This document shows positions 24,620-32,252 of a stretch of 39,572 nt of DNA, one piece after another. The position numbers and the translations under genes are program-made. Source of the stretch: Syntrophales bacterium (GTDB lineage: Bacteria > Desulfobacterota > Syntrophia > Syntrophales > UBA2210); the NCBI GenBank assembly GCA_023230565.1, contig JALNXD010000030.1, forward strand, positions 1 through 39,572. Reading direction: 5' to 3'. Each line of letters starts with the position of its first letter. The first letter of the stretch is position 1. Under the pieces are notes generated by a model. That model searched no databases, was not told the origin of the DNA, and worked only from the letters and a program-made list of their open reading frames with translations.

Positions 24620-25411
24620 ATGAAAAAAGATGCACTGGAAGCCCAAATTGAAAAAATAGCTGACCTTATCATACAATCCGGCAGTATTATTGTTTTCACT
24701 GGAGCAGGCATCAGCACGGAGTCAGGCATTCCTGATTTTCGTTCGCCGGGGGGGGTCTGGACAAAATTTGATCCAAGAGAGTTCACCTATCAGCGATTTG
24801 TAGGCGATATTGAAGTGCGCCGCAAGGCCTGGCAGTTCTTTCGTGCAATTCCATGGACCGAGGTAAAACCAAATCGGGCTCATTTTGCAGTGGTGGAGCT
24901 GGAAAAAATGGGCAAAGTGGATTGCATTATTACGCAAAACATCGACGGCCTTCATCAAATGGCCGGGAATACGGCCACCAGAGTGATTGAGCTTCATGGA
25001 ACCACACGATTCGTTCACTGCCTGAAATGCGGAAAACGATGGCCTCGCGACGAAATTGAGCAGTGGCTTGATCAGGGGATTGAAGTGCCAATGTGCGACG
25101 ATTGCGGCGGCATCATGAAATCGGCGACCATTTCCTTCGGACAATCCATGCCGCTGGAAGAAACACGGGAAGCGGAACAACGTTCCCGCCAGTGCGATCT
25201 TTGCATTGTCATAGGATCGTCGCTTGTAGTATATCCGGCGGCCCATATGCCTGTGTATGCAGTACAGAGCGGCGCAAAACTGGTAATAATCAACCGCGAT
25301 CCGACACCGCTCGACTCCGCCGCCTCTGTTGTTGTCAATGCAGGCGCGGGCGAAACAATGGTGAAGGTGCTTGAAATCGTTAAAGCAAAAGCAGCCTCGA
25401 TACGCAATTAA
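24620..25411 (+). CDS. cobB: NAD-dependent protein deacylase, sirtuin family
   Basis: This 263-aa sirtuin has GAGISTESGIPDFRSPGGVW at residues 28-47 and TQNIDGLHQMAG at 105-116. Catalytic His126 is in ELHGTT. Four zinc cysteines (Cys134, Cys137, Cys159, Cys162) complete the domain. It should remove acyl groups from lysines using NAD, giving O-acyl-ADP-ribose. Class III-type deacylase residues (Tyr/Arg in the pocket) are not evident after the FRSPGGVW motif, so I keep to a general deacylase. In organisms with many CoA esters it would reverse non-enzymatic lysine acylation or activate acyl-CoA synthetases; this is inference. GGGAGG lies 12 bases before the ATG, slightly long spacing. It converges with iorB, leaving 27 bp between them. 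Confidence 0.93.
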   Translation: MKKDALEAQIEKIADLIIQSGSIIVFTGAGISTESGIPDFRSPGGVWTKFDPREFTYQRFVGDIEVRRKAWQFFRAIPWTEVKPNRAHFAVVELEKMGKVDCIITQNIDGLHQMAGNTATRVIELHGTTRFVHCLKCGKRWPRDEIEQWLDQGIEVPMCDDCGGIMKSATISFGQSMPLEETREAEQRSRQCDLCIVIGSSLVVYPAAHMPVYAVQSGAKLVIINRDPTPLDSAASVVVNAGAGETMVKVLEIVKAKAASIRN

Positions 25412-25438
25412 AAGACAGCATTTTTTGAACCCGATTTT

Positions 25439-26059
25439 CTAGTTTTTCAGCAATGCTGCTCCCATATCAAAGGCCTTGAGGTTGTCAGCTACTTTATCAC
25501 CAGGAAGAGTTCTCCTGATCACGGCATTGAAATCATCTCTGTTTACAGGCAAATCACCGAGGGCCGAAAGAGCGCCTATCATAATTATATTTCCCAAAAT
25601 CGGATTCCCCAGTTTAACCGCCTCTTCAGTGGCATCGATGAGCCATACGCCGTGTGATAACTTTTTCAGAGTTGCTTCTATTTCCTCGATAGCCGGATAG
25701 GCAGATTCCCCGGCAATCACTCCGGCGGGATAAATAGGCCTGGTATTAGTCAATACCTTCACCTCTTCATTCCCGTAATTGGCAAGCACCCTTATCGCTT
25801 CTATAGGTTCGAGTGTCACAACGATATGCGCTCGGCCTTTTGGAACCTGAGGACTCCAGGTAGAATGTGACGAGATTCGGATATGACTCATAACAGATCC
25901 GCCTCTTTGCGATGCTCCGAAAGTTTCTCCGATAGTTACGAAATATCCTTTCTGGACCAGCATATTCGACAGGATTCGAGAGGCCATAACATTCCCCTGG
26001 CCCCCCACACCGGTAATAATGACATTAAAGGGATCTTTCACTAGCTGGTTCGATGCCAT
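25439..26059 (-). CDS. iorB: Indolepyruvate:ferredoxin oxidoreductase beta subunit
   Basis: This 206-aa protein is the gamma-domain-type small subunit (pyruvate ferredoxin/flavodoxin oxidoreductase family). The N-terminal motif NVIITGVGGQGNVMASRIL and GETFGASQRGGSVMSHIRI are diagnostic for IorB. It pairs with IorA to oxidatively decarboxylate aryl-2-oxoacids such as indolepyruvate and phenylpyruvate to aryl-acetyl-CoA, reducing ferredoxin. It starts three bases after the iorA stop, and its ribosome binding site AGGAGG is formed by the last codons of iorA, so the subunits are tightly coupled. It ends 27 bp from the convergent sirtuin gene. Confidence 0.95.
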   Translation of the reverse strand: MASNQLVKDPFNVIITGVGGQGNVMASRILSNMLVQKGYFVTIGETFGASQRGGSVMSHIRISSHSTWSPQVPKGRAHIVVTLEPIEAIRVLANYGNEEVKVLTNTRPIYPAGVIAGESAYPAIEEIEATLKKLSHGVWLIDATEEAVKLGNPILGNIIMIGALSALGDLPVNRDDFNAVIRRTLPGDKVADNLKAFDMGAALLKN

Positions 26060-26062
26060 CGC

Positions 26063-28000
26063 CTATGCCACCTCCTCCTTTACAATTGCGTGTTGCGGAC
26101 AAATATCTGCACAAACGCCACATCCCGCACAGATAACTTGATCGATTTCCGCCTTTTTCTTCTTCTCATTCCAGACAAGACCCGGACAGCGGAAAATTCT
26201 CGTGCAAAAACGGTTGCAGCCGCATTCTTCTCCCAGACATATGGTCTCATCAACCCGCATTTCGAAATCCTTTTTGTTTTTTCGCTGGGGACTGAGCGCG
26301 CAGGCTTTACGCATAATCAGAACCTTTACTCCATTACTATCCTCGATAAGATTATTCAACATCTCCCTTGTACCCTTCAGGTCAAAAGGATCCGTAATTT
26401 CAACTCTTGCACCTATAGCGCTGCATATTTTCGCCACATCTATGCAGGGCACTTCATCACCCATAACATTATAATCAAGTCCCGGGTGCGGTTGAAACCC
26501 TGTCATGGCCGTCCCGCTGTTATCAAGAACCACTAAAGTAATATTGGCTTTATTATGAACGGCATTTACAAGGGCCGGAATAACGGCATGGTAAAAAGTT
26601 GAATCTCCACAGACTGCAAGGATCGGCTGATCCATCCCGAATTGTCCAAGTTTTCCAAAACCGCTCGCCACGCCCATACCTGACCCCATTGAGTGCAGCG
26701 TCTTCAGCGTCTCAAATCCGGTAGGCCGCACCGCCATGGAATAACAGCCTATATCCCCACAGACAAAACCTTTGCGACCGTCCAGTTCGAGAGCATTGTG
26801 TATACTTAAGAAAGATGCCCGATGGGGGCAGCCAGGACAAAATACCTGGTCCCGAGCCGGAGCGCCCACGAAAGCGGAAAGTTTTGCCAATTGATCGTAT
26901 TCGGCCGAAACCGGAACATATTCCATACCGAGTATTTTTGACAATCCGGATATAACCAGATCCGGATTCAACTCATTGGTCATTGGAATTGTACCGTCTT
27001 TTTTACCATAAAATGTTTTGACACCAATTTCCGCTGCCATTTCAGCTGCAAGAATCTTCACGTTTTCCTCAAGAAACGGAAGCACCTCTTCAACAATCAT
27101 AATCTTTTGCGTTCTGGAAAGATTTTTTGCCAAAAGTTTCGGCGGCAGGGGCCATGTGGTTCCCAACTTCAAAATTCCGACACGGTCTTCTATGCCGAGG
27201 ACATTGACCGCCTCTTTGCTGTAAAGATAACAGGCACTGCTGGTAATAAGAAGAAGTTCGGGCTTATCCGGCCCCTCGTAGGTATTGAAAGGACAATTTT
27301 CGAATATCTCCATTGCACGCTTTACTTTCGCCTGCTGCTGCTGATGTTTCCAATCGACAGGAGCACTTATGACCACCCCCTCTTCGGGATCGAAGATAAA
27401 TCCGCTGTATTTGAACTCGGCCTTCCTTTCGATGTCAGGGAGTTCTCCGTATCTGATGTTGCCGCTGGCATGGGACATACGGGTTACACTTCTTACCACT
27501 ACGATCTGTTTCAGTTCTTCGGAAAGTTCAAAAGCCCATTTGGTCATATCCTTTGCTTCCTGAAAATTGCCCGGCTCAAGCAGAGGAATTTCCATAAGCC
27601 TCGAAAAGTATCTTGATTCCCCTTCATTCACACTCGAAAGAGCACCGGGATCATCGCAGGTAACCAGCACAAAACCGCCCCTTGTTCCTGAACCAACAAG
27701 ATGGAGAAGAAAATCGGATGCCACATTTACTCCATTTTGTTTCATGGCGCATAATGATCGCAGCTGAGCAAAAGAAGCAGCTGCCGCTACTTCCAGTGCC
27801 ACTTTTTCATTTACGGACCACTCTACATAAAGATTCCGTTCCGAGGCTACCCTTGACAGGCTTTCTATAATTTCAGAAGACGGCGTTCCCGGGTACCCAC
27901 TGGCGACATTTACACCTGCTTCGATAGCACCGCGCACGATTGCTTCGTTTCCCATAACCAGATAGGAAGCATCTTTTTTTGTATCAGTCAAATGGGACAT
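26063..28000 (-). CDS. iorA: Indolepyruvate:ferredoxin oxidoreductase alpha subunit
   Basis: This large subunit is 645 aa from the chosen start. The N-terminal pyrimidine-binding half has EAGVNVASGYPGTPSSEI and VEWSVNEKVALEVAAAASFAQ. The TPP-binding half has CPGCPHRASFLSI and the GDSTFYHAV...LDNSGTAMTG motif. At the C-terminus are two ferredoxin-type clusters: a degenerate CLGEECGCNRFC...RC group and a clear CAGCGVCADICP. This order is typical of IorA. Three Met codons are possible. CCTCC at 28006-28010 (GGAGG on the coding strand) is best spaced, at five bases, for the ATG at 28000; the first ATG at 28021 leaves two bases after the preceding stop. It follows an FrhB-like flavoprotein gene, which may exchange electrons with the enzyme. 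Confidence 0.95.
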   Translation of the reverse strand: MSHLTDTKKDASYLVMGNEAIVRGAIEAGVNVASGYPGTPSSEIIESLSRVASERNLYVEWSVNEKVALEVAAAASFAQLRSLCAMKQNGVNVASDFLLHLVGSGTRGGFVLVTCDDPGALSSVNEGESRYFSRLMEIPLLEPGNFQEAKDMTKWAFELSEELKQIVVVRSVTRMSHASGNIRYGELPDIERKAEFKYSGFIFDPEEGVVISAPVDWKHQQQQAKVKRAMEIFENCPFNTYEGPDKPELLLITSSACYLYSKEAVNVLGIEDRVGILKLGTTWPLPPKLLAKNLSRTQKIMIVEEVLPFLEENVKILAAEMAAEIGVKTFYGKKDGTIPMTNELNPDLVISGLSKILGMEYVPVSAEYDQLAKLSAFVGAPARDQVFCPGCPHRASFLSIHNALELDGRKGFVCGDIGCYSMAVRPTGFETLKTLHSMGSGMGVASGFGKLGQFGMDQPILAVCGDSTFYHAVIPALVNAVHNKANITLVVLDNSGTAMTGFQPHPGLDYNVMGDEVPCIDVAKICSAIGARVEITDPFDLKGTREMLNNLIEDSNGVKVLIMRKACALSPQRKNKKDFEMRVDETICLGEECGCNRFCTRIFRCPGLVWNEKKKKAEIDQVICAGCGVCADICPQHAIVKEEVA

Positions 28001-28005
28001 CATGA

Positions 28006-28010
28006 CCTCC
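28006..28010 (-). promoter_or_regulatory. Ribosome binding site that favours the iorA start at 28000
   Basis: GGAGG on the minus strand lies five bases before the ATG at 28000 and only two before the adjacent ATG at 28003. It sits inside the open frame that begins at 28021. Confidence 0.5.
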
Positions 28011-28023
28011 ATTTCATGCACTC

Positions 28024-29151
28024 TTATGCAATCAACTTATTGAGAATATCTTGCCTGATTTTTAAATAGGAATTTGTCTCTTCTGTCGCATTTATCAGGC
28101 CTTCGTCACAGGCTTTGATAAGGCCTTTTCTTTTCTTGTTCCCCGCTGCCCACATCAGGTGCTCAAGATTTTCTTCAGGCATCTCAGATACCTGCAAGTA
28201 TCCCTCCTCTTGTGCGCCATACACTAACCTCCGTGCCCGATCGGTTCTGATAATAAGAGTATTCATATCCGGACGGCCTTCCATTACCCCTACGGAAAGG
28301 TCGGAAAATTCTGAAGTCATATCGACACAATAGGAACAGCCCTTCGGTACAAGCTCTCTAATTTCCGAGAGTGGAATTTCAAGCTTTTCCCCATTTTTGC
28401 CAAAAATCTGCAAAATTTCCGCTGGAGGAGGAGGTATATCTATTTTTTCAATCTGATCGATATCAATTTTTTTGATGACAAATGGCTCAAATAGCCTGTA
28501 ATCAATTGCCCAGGTACAGAAAAGTCCTATTATCAATCCGAAAGGATCAATAAAATCTTCTTTCATCAGAGGATTCATTCTCATCTTCGCGGCAGAAAGA
28601 ACCTGGCATGGGGTACCTACCATCCCTATATTTTTATATCCATCCTTTACAGCCTGATTTACCTCCGCTAAAGCCGGCGCTGCCGTATATTTTGACTGGG
28701 AGCAGGCCAGTACATCATTAGCATCGCCAACGAAATGCGGAACCGGTAAAAGTCCTTGCCTGTCCATCAGCACCGCACCATCGATAAATCCTTTTTTAAG
28801 GGCATAATACATTAGAGCTGACACGGTACCTCCCGCCTGGGGCTTACTGCCCTTTATGATATCAGTGGCTTTGCTCATCAGTACCGACTGGCAAGAACCT
28901 AAGGGACTTCCGTCATATGGCTTTCCAAAAAGCCTTTGTGATAATTCTTCAAGATCTACCTCAATTTTTGGACAATAGGCGAAACAACGGCCTTCATCTA
29001 TTGTACAGGGGAAAAGTACTGCTGTTTTACCCCGATATGACTGATAATAAGGGCAAAGATTTATACAGGCGCCGCACCCGGTGCAGAGCCCTGCATCAAG
29101 AACGTTACTGCGAACCTTCTGTTGCCCTCTATTGAGCACTTTTTCTTCCAT
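28024..29151 (-). CDS. FrhB/FdhB-family iron-sulfur flavoprotein (coenzyme F420 hydrogenase/dehydrogenase beta subunit family)
   Basis: This protein is 375 aa from the chosen start. An N-terminal ferredoxin motif GLCTGCGACINLCP gives one [4Fe-4S] site, and a second cysteine group PCTIDEGRCFAYCP follows. The FrhB-type N- and C-domains come next, with the characteristic GTPCQVLSAAKMR and GCSYCVDMTSEFSDLSVG motifs. Family members bind FAD and move electrons between iron-sulfur proteins and F420, NAD(P) or other carriers; the acceptor here is unknown. The frame begins with a TTG at 29160, but that codon abuts its GGAGG, whereas the ATG at 29151 is nine bases away. It lies directly before iorA and probably belongs to the same complex or electron path. 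Confidence 0.85.
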   Translation of the reverse strand: MEEKVLNRGQQKVRSNVLDAGLCTGCGACINLCPYYQSYRGKTAVLFPCTIDEGRCFAYCPKIEVDLEELSQRLFGKPYDGSPLGSCQSVLMSKATDIIKGSKPQAGGTVSALMYYALKKGFIDGAVLMDRQGLLPVPHFVGDANDVLACSQSKYTAAPALAEVNQAVKDGYKNIGMVGTPCQVLSAAKMRMNPLMKEDFIDPFGLIIGLFCTWAIDYRLFEPFVIKKIDIDQIEKIDIPPPPAEILQIFGKNGEKLEIPLSEIRELVPKGCSYCVDMTSEFSDLSVGVMEGRPDMNTLIIRTDRARRLVYGAQEEGYLQVSEMPEENLEHLMWAAGNKKRKGLIKACDEGLINATEETNSYLKIRQDILNKLIA

Positions 29152-29620
29152 CCGTTCCAACCTCCCTCCGTATAATTATGCATTTATAGGGGATTGCGAG
29201 TTGCACGGGATTTTTCCTGCACCGGCCTTTCCCTGCCTGAGAAACCACCTACCCCTTAATTTGGTAATCTGGATGGGACGAATTTCTAAGTACCTATTTC
29301 TTTGTACCCTGTCAATGATTTCTTGCGCATAAAATTGATCGGAAATGTAGCTAATATGACAAATAAAAGACAAGATTACCGCTTTTGGCTAATCAGATAA
29401 CGCGAAAAAAATCCCAAAAACCGAACACAAACAAACCAGTGCATTCCAGTTTCGATCGAAATCGCAGATCTCCGGCCTGCCGTTGAATGGAGCAGTGCTC
29501 CGTAAAGCAGCCGGATATCGCATGCAAGTAATCACTGTCATGCTCAATTCAAGCGTCTGCTCCTTCAACCGGCAGCCTGGTGCGTATCTCGAACGAGACG
29601 TATTTTTGTTCCTATATCGC
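29152..29620. other. Gene-free region between the GlcG pair and the FrhB-IOR operon
   Basis: This 469-bp stretch lies between genes transcribed in the same direction. It probably contains the end of the flavoprotein/GlcG transcript and the promoter of the FrhB-IOR operon on the minus strand. Short open frames in it have low-complexity, unlikely protein sequences and no ribosome binding sites. A GGAGCAGTGCTCC near-palindrome lies around 29489-29501. Nothing else was recognised. Confidence 0.5.
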
Positions 29621-30028
29621 TTAATGAGAACCGGCTGCTGCCATGATCGCGGCTTCACACACGATTACATCCTCCTCAGGAGTTCCACCGCTTACCCCTA
29701 TAGCCCCGATAACGTCATCACCATTTTTAATTGGGATCCCTCCTGGAATCACAGTTAAACGATCATTCCAATTTTGAGTATTGAATCCGAAGCCTGGAAT
29801 CGAAGGATCGCCGAATTTTATTATTTCGGAACTCGGCATTTTAAAAGTAGCTGCCGTCCAGGCCTTATCCCTGGCAATGTCAACGGTCGGTATCAGCGCA
29901 TTATCCATTCGATGGAGAGCTACCAAAAATCCTTTTTTATCGACAATAGCTATACTGCAGGGTTTCTTCATCTCTCCGGCTTTATCGACTGCGGCTTTAA
30001 TAACCTTTTTCGCTTTATCTAGATTCAT
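29621..30028 (-). CDS. GlcG/HbpS-family protein (first of two in tandem)
   Basis: This 135-aa single-domain protein of the GlcG/HbpS/PduO-C family has IAIVDKKGFLVALHRMDNA near residue 27, an ARDKAWTAATF helix, VIPGGIPI and a glycine-rich end GAIGVSGGTPEEDV. Members are small alpha/beta folds that bind haem degradation products, cobalamin or other cofactors, and often accompany flavoprotein oxidoreductases, but a biochemical role is seldom proven. AGGAG lies seven bases before the ATG. It starts 38 bp after its paralogue at 30067-30519; both follow a flavoprotein trio on the minus strand. I cannot tell what it binds. Confidence 0.85.
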   Translation of the reverse strand: MNLDKAKKVIKAAVDKAGEMKKPCSIAIVDKKGFLVALHRMDNALIPTVDIARDKAWTAATFKMPSSEIIKFGDPSIPGFGFNTQNWNDRLTVIPGGIPIKNGDDVIGAIGVSGGTPEEDVIVCEAAIMAAAGSH

Positions 30029-30066
30029 AACGGTACTCCTGGCACTTTGCCAATGCTTTGGCTCGA

Positions 30067-30519
30067 CTAATCGTTTTCATCATAAATTGCCGCATATCCG
30101 GCTTGAACAACGGTCGTATCACTTATTTCACCTACTCCGGCAGGAACACCGCTGCATCCTATACCGCCGATTACATTCATTTCATCATCCCTTATCGGAT
30201 TGCCCCCCGGAATGAACATAAGTCGAAGCTTTGCCTGTGTTAACAATCCAAGTCCACCGCTTCCAAGAGTCGGGCCTGCCATTCGAGGGTCTATCATTCT
30301 TGCCAGCATCAATGTAGGCGCACCTGAATAGACTGCCGAAAATGCCTTGTTGATTGATATATCGGTAGTCATAGGTCCGGCGCCATCCATTCTATGGACG
30401 GCGATCACTGCACCGGCTTCATCAACTACCGCAATACTGCTTGGGAAACCGGAAAGTGCTGCCCATCTTTCCGCAGCTTCGAGCATCTTTTCAGCCATTT
30501 CCAGTGTAATTGATTCCAT
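30067..30519 (-). CDS. GlcG/HbpS-family protein (second of two in tandem)
   Basis: This 150-aa paralogue of the protein at 29621-30028 has the same order of motifs: SSIAVVDEAGAVIAVHRMDGA, the SINKAFSAVYSG helix, FIPGGNPIRDDEMN and GGIGCSGVPAGVGE. The two are clearly related but well diverged, so the duplication is old, or they form a heteromer. GAGGGGGTGA provides the ribosome binding site. It begins about 103 bp after the DUF1667 gene, likely still in the flavoprotein operon. A cofactor-binding or substrate-sensing accessory role for the flavoproteins is the natural guess. Confidence 0.85.
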   Translation of the reverse strand: MESITLEMAEKMLEAAERWAALSGFPSSIAVVDEAGAVIAVHRMDGAGPMTTDISINKAFSAVYSGAPTLMLARMIDPRMAGPTLGSGGLGLLTQAKLRLMFIPGGNPIRDDEMNVIGGIGCSGVPAGVGEISDTTVVQAGYAAIYDEND

Positions 30520-30622
30520 TAAAAGATCACCCCCTCGTTAATTGTTTTGATTGTTCCGGCATAACTGCTCTGCTCTTGCATATTTGCCCCCTTGAATCAG
30601 ATTTTATATTTTTCAACAGGTT

Positions 30623-30991
30623 TCAAGAAGACAGATTGGCGCTCGCCACCACATCGACTCCGGTATCCAAAAGATTCGGCACTATAATGTCACCAACCCT
30701 CACAGGAGGTTTCACCTTTGTCCGGGCCAAAACGGCTGCGCCTTGCGCGAGCATCGTCTTCAATATAGGTTTGCTCGTTCTCACCGCCAGCAAGGGCTGT
30801 GCACTATTTTGAGTCAGAACGGTGGCCGTAAGTATACGAACAGGGTTCGTATACTCCTCAAAAACGTATTTTTCCCCTTCCTTGCACTTATTGCCGGCAA
30901 ATCCAAGAATTTTACCTTTTTCATCTATGGTTAACGTTACCTCACATCCAAGGGGACAACCGATACAGATGAAAGTTTCTTTTTTTGCCAC
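30623..30991 (-). CDS. DUF1667 small iron-sulfur-type subunit of a flavoprotein oxidoreductase
   Basis: This 122-aa protein has the cysteine motif FICIGCPLGCEV near its N-terminus and a further NKCKEGEKYVFEE motif. Both are typical of DUF1667, a small protein always found with GlpA/GlpB-like flavoproteins. The frame is open to a GTG at 31015, but GTG at 30991 follows GGAGG by eight bases and begins one base after the preceding stop, so I start there. The four or more cysteines suggest metal or cluster binding. It is probably the third subunit of the complex encoded by the two genes upstream. Confidence 0.85.
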   Translation of the reverse strand: MAKKETFICIGCPLGCEVTLTIDEKGKILGFAGNKCKEGEKYVFEEYTNPVRILTATVLTQNSAQPLLAVRTSKPILKTMLAQGAAVLARTKVKPPVRVGDIIVPNLLDTGVDVVASANLSS

Positions 30992-30992
30992 C

Positions 30993-32252
30993 TTATTTTC
31001 CTCCTCTTTTTTCACAACTTACGATTATTTCCTTTGTTTCCTTGTTTACCTTCTGCAGTTTCTCTGAAGAAAGTTCAATTTTAATCATCTCGCTTGGCTT
31101 TACCGCGCGTACCGTTTTCGTCATAATATCCCCTATTTTAATCCTTACATTTTCCTGCGGCTCATTGACTCTCATGTATAAGGTAGTGTCCCGTTGTCCG
31201 CTGATGGTCTGGGGAACTATGTATCTTATGTTTGTTCCTGCCTTCAGGTTGATCGTCCCTTTTTCTCCCAAATCTCTTTCCATGGCAAATTTGGCAGCGC
31301 TCTCTCCGGCAAGTTCGCTTTCCCAGGAAACATTGTCAACAAGATCATGTACGTGAAGAACGTTGCCACCTGCGAATACTCCGGCAATATTGGTTTGTCT
31401 TGTCTCGTCCACAACAGCTCCACCGGTAACGGGATCTAATCGTATTCCAGCCATTAAGGAAAGCTCGTTTTCAGGGATGAGACCCGCCGAAAGAAGGAGG
31501 GAATCACATTGTATTTTTCTCTGTGTCCCTGGAACAGGATTCCTGTCTGCATCCACTTTCGCGATAGTTACTGCAGTCACGCGCTCTTCGCCATGAATCT
31601 GGGTGACTGTATGCTGTAAATAAAGCGGGATATCAAAATCATGAAGACACTGTACTTCGTTTCTGATCAGCCCGCCTATGTAAGGGAGTATCTCGACCAC
31701 TGCCTCGACTTTGGCTCCCTCCAGAGTCAGCCGGCGAGCCATTATCATGCCGATATCTCCGGAACCGAGGATAACGATCCTTTTACCAGGAAGAAAACCC
31801 TCGACATTTACAAATCTCTGGGCCGTTCCGGCAGTAAGTACGCCTGAAGGTCTTGAACCGGGAATATTCAACGCCCCCCGGCTTCTCTCACGACAACCCA
31901 TAGCGAGGACAACGGACTTGGGTCTGAAGGTGATAAAACCTTCCTTGGCATTTACTGCGCCGATCTGCCTGTCTTCAGTAAGTTTAACCACCATCGTTTC
32001 AAGAAGCGGTTTTACTCCCGTATCCATAACTTTCTCAATAAATCGATTACCATATTCAGGTCCGGTAAGATCTTCATTAAAATAAAGCAAACCGAAACCG
32101 TTATGTACACACTGATGCAGCAGACCTCCTAATTCTTCTGCCCGCTCCATTATAATTACATTTTCTGCTCCCGCTTCCCTGGCCCTTATTGCAGCAGCCA
32201 TTCCGGCCGGTCCAGCTCCAATTACGGCTACATCTATGTCTTGCAGCTTCAT
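30993..32252 (-). CDS. FAD/NAD(P)-dependent oxidoreductase (GlpB-like / pyridine nucleotide-disulfide fold)
   Basis: This 419-aa flavoprotein has two Rossmann motifs. The first, VAVIGAGPAGMAAAIRA at the N-terminus, is for FAD. The second, IVILGSGDIGMIMARRL near the middle, is probably for NAD(P). Between them is GCRERSRGALNIPGSRPSGV, a signature of the flavoprotein that partners GlpA-like subunits with DUF1667. No CxxC redox disulfide is seen. Its start overlaps the previous gene's stop (ATGA) and the DUF1667 start follows one base later, so the three form a coupled complex. Substrate is unknown; the same trio is linked to glycerol-3-phosphate in some Firmicutes, but no glycerol kinase lies here. 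Confidence 0.88.
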   Translation of the reverse strand: MKLQDIDVAVIGAGPAGMAAAIRAREAGAENVIIMERAEELGGLLHQCVHNGFGLLYFNEDLTGPEYGNRFIEKVMDTGVKPLLETMVVKLTEDRQIGAVNAKEGFITFRPKSVVLAMGCRERSRGALNIPGSRPSGVLTAGTAQRFVNVEGFLPGKRIVILGSGDIGMIMARRLTLEGAKVEAVVEILPYIGGLIRNEVQCLHDFDIPLYLQHTVTQIHGEERVTAVTIAKVDADRNPVPGTQRKIQCDSLLLSAGLIPENELSLMAGIRLDPVTGGAVVDETRQTNIAGVFAGGNVLHVHDLVDNVSWESELAGESAAKFAMERDLGEKGTINLKAGTNIRYIVPQTISGQRDTTLYMRVNEPQENVRIKIGDIMTKTVRAVKPSEMIKIELSSEKLQKVNKETKEIIVSCEKRGGK

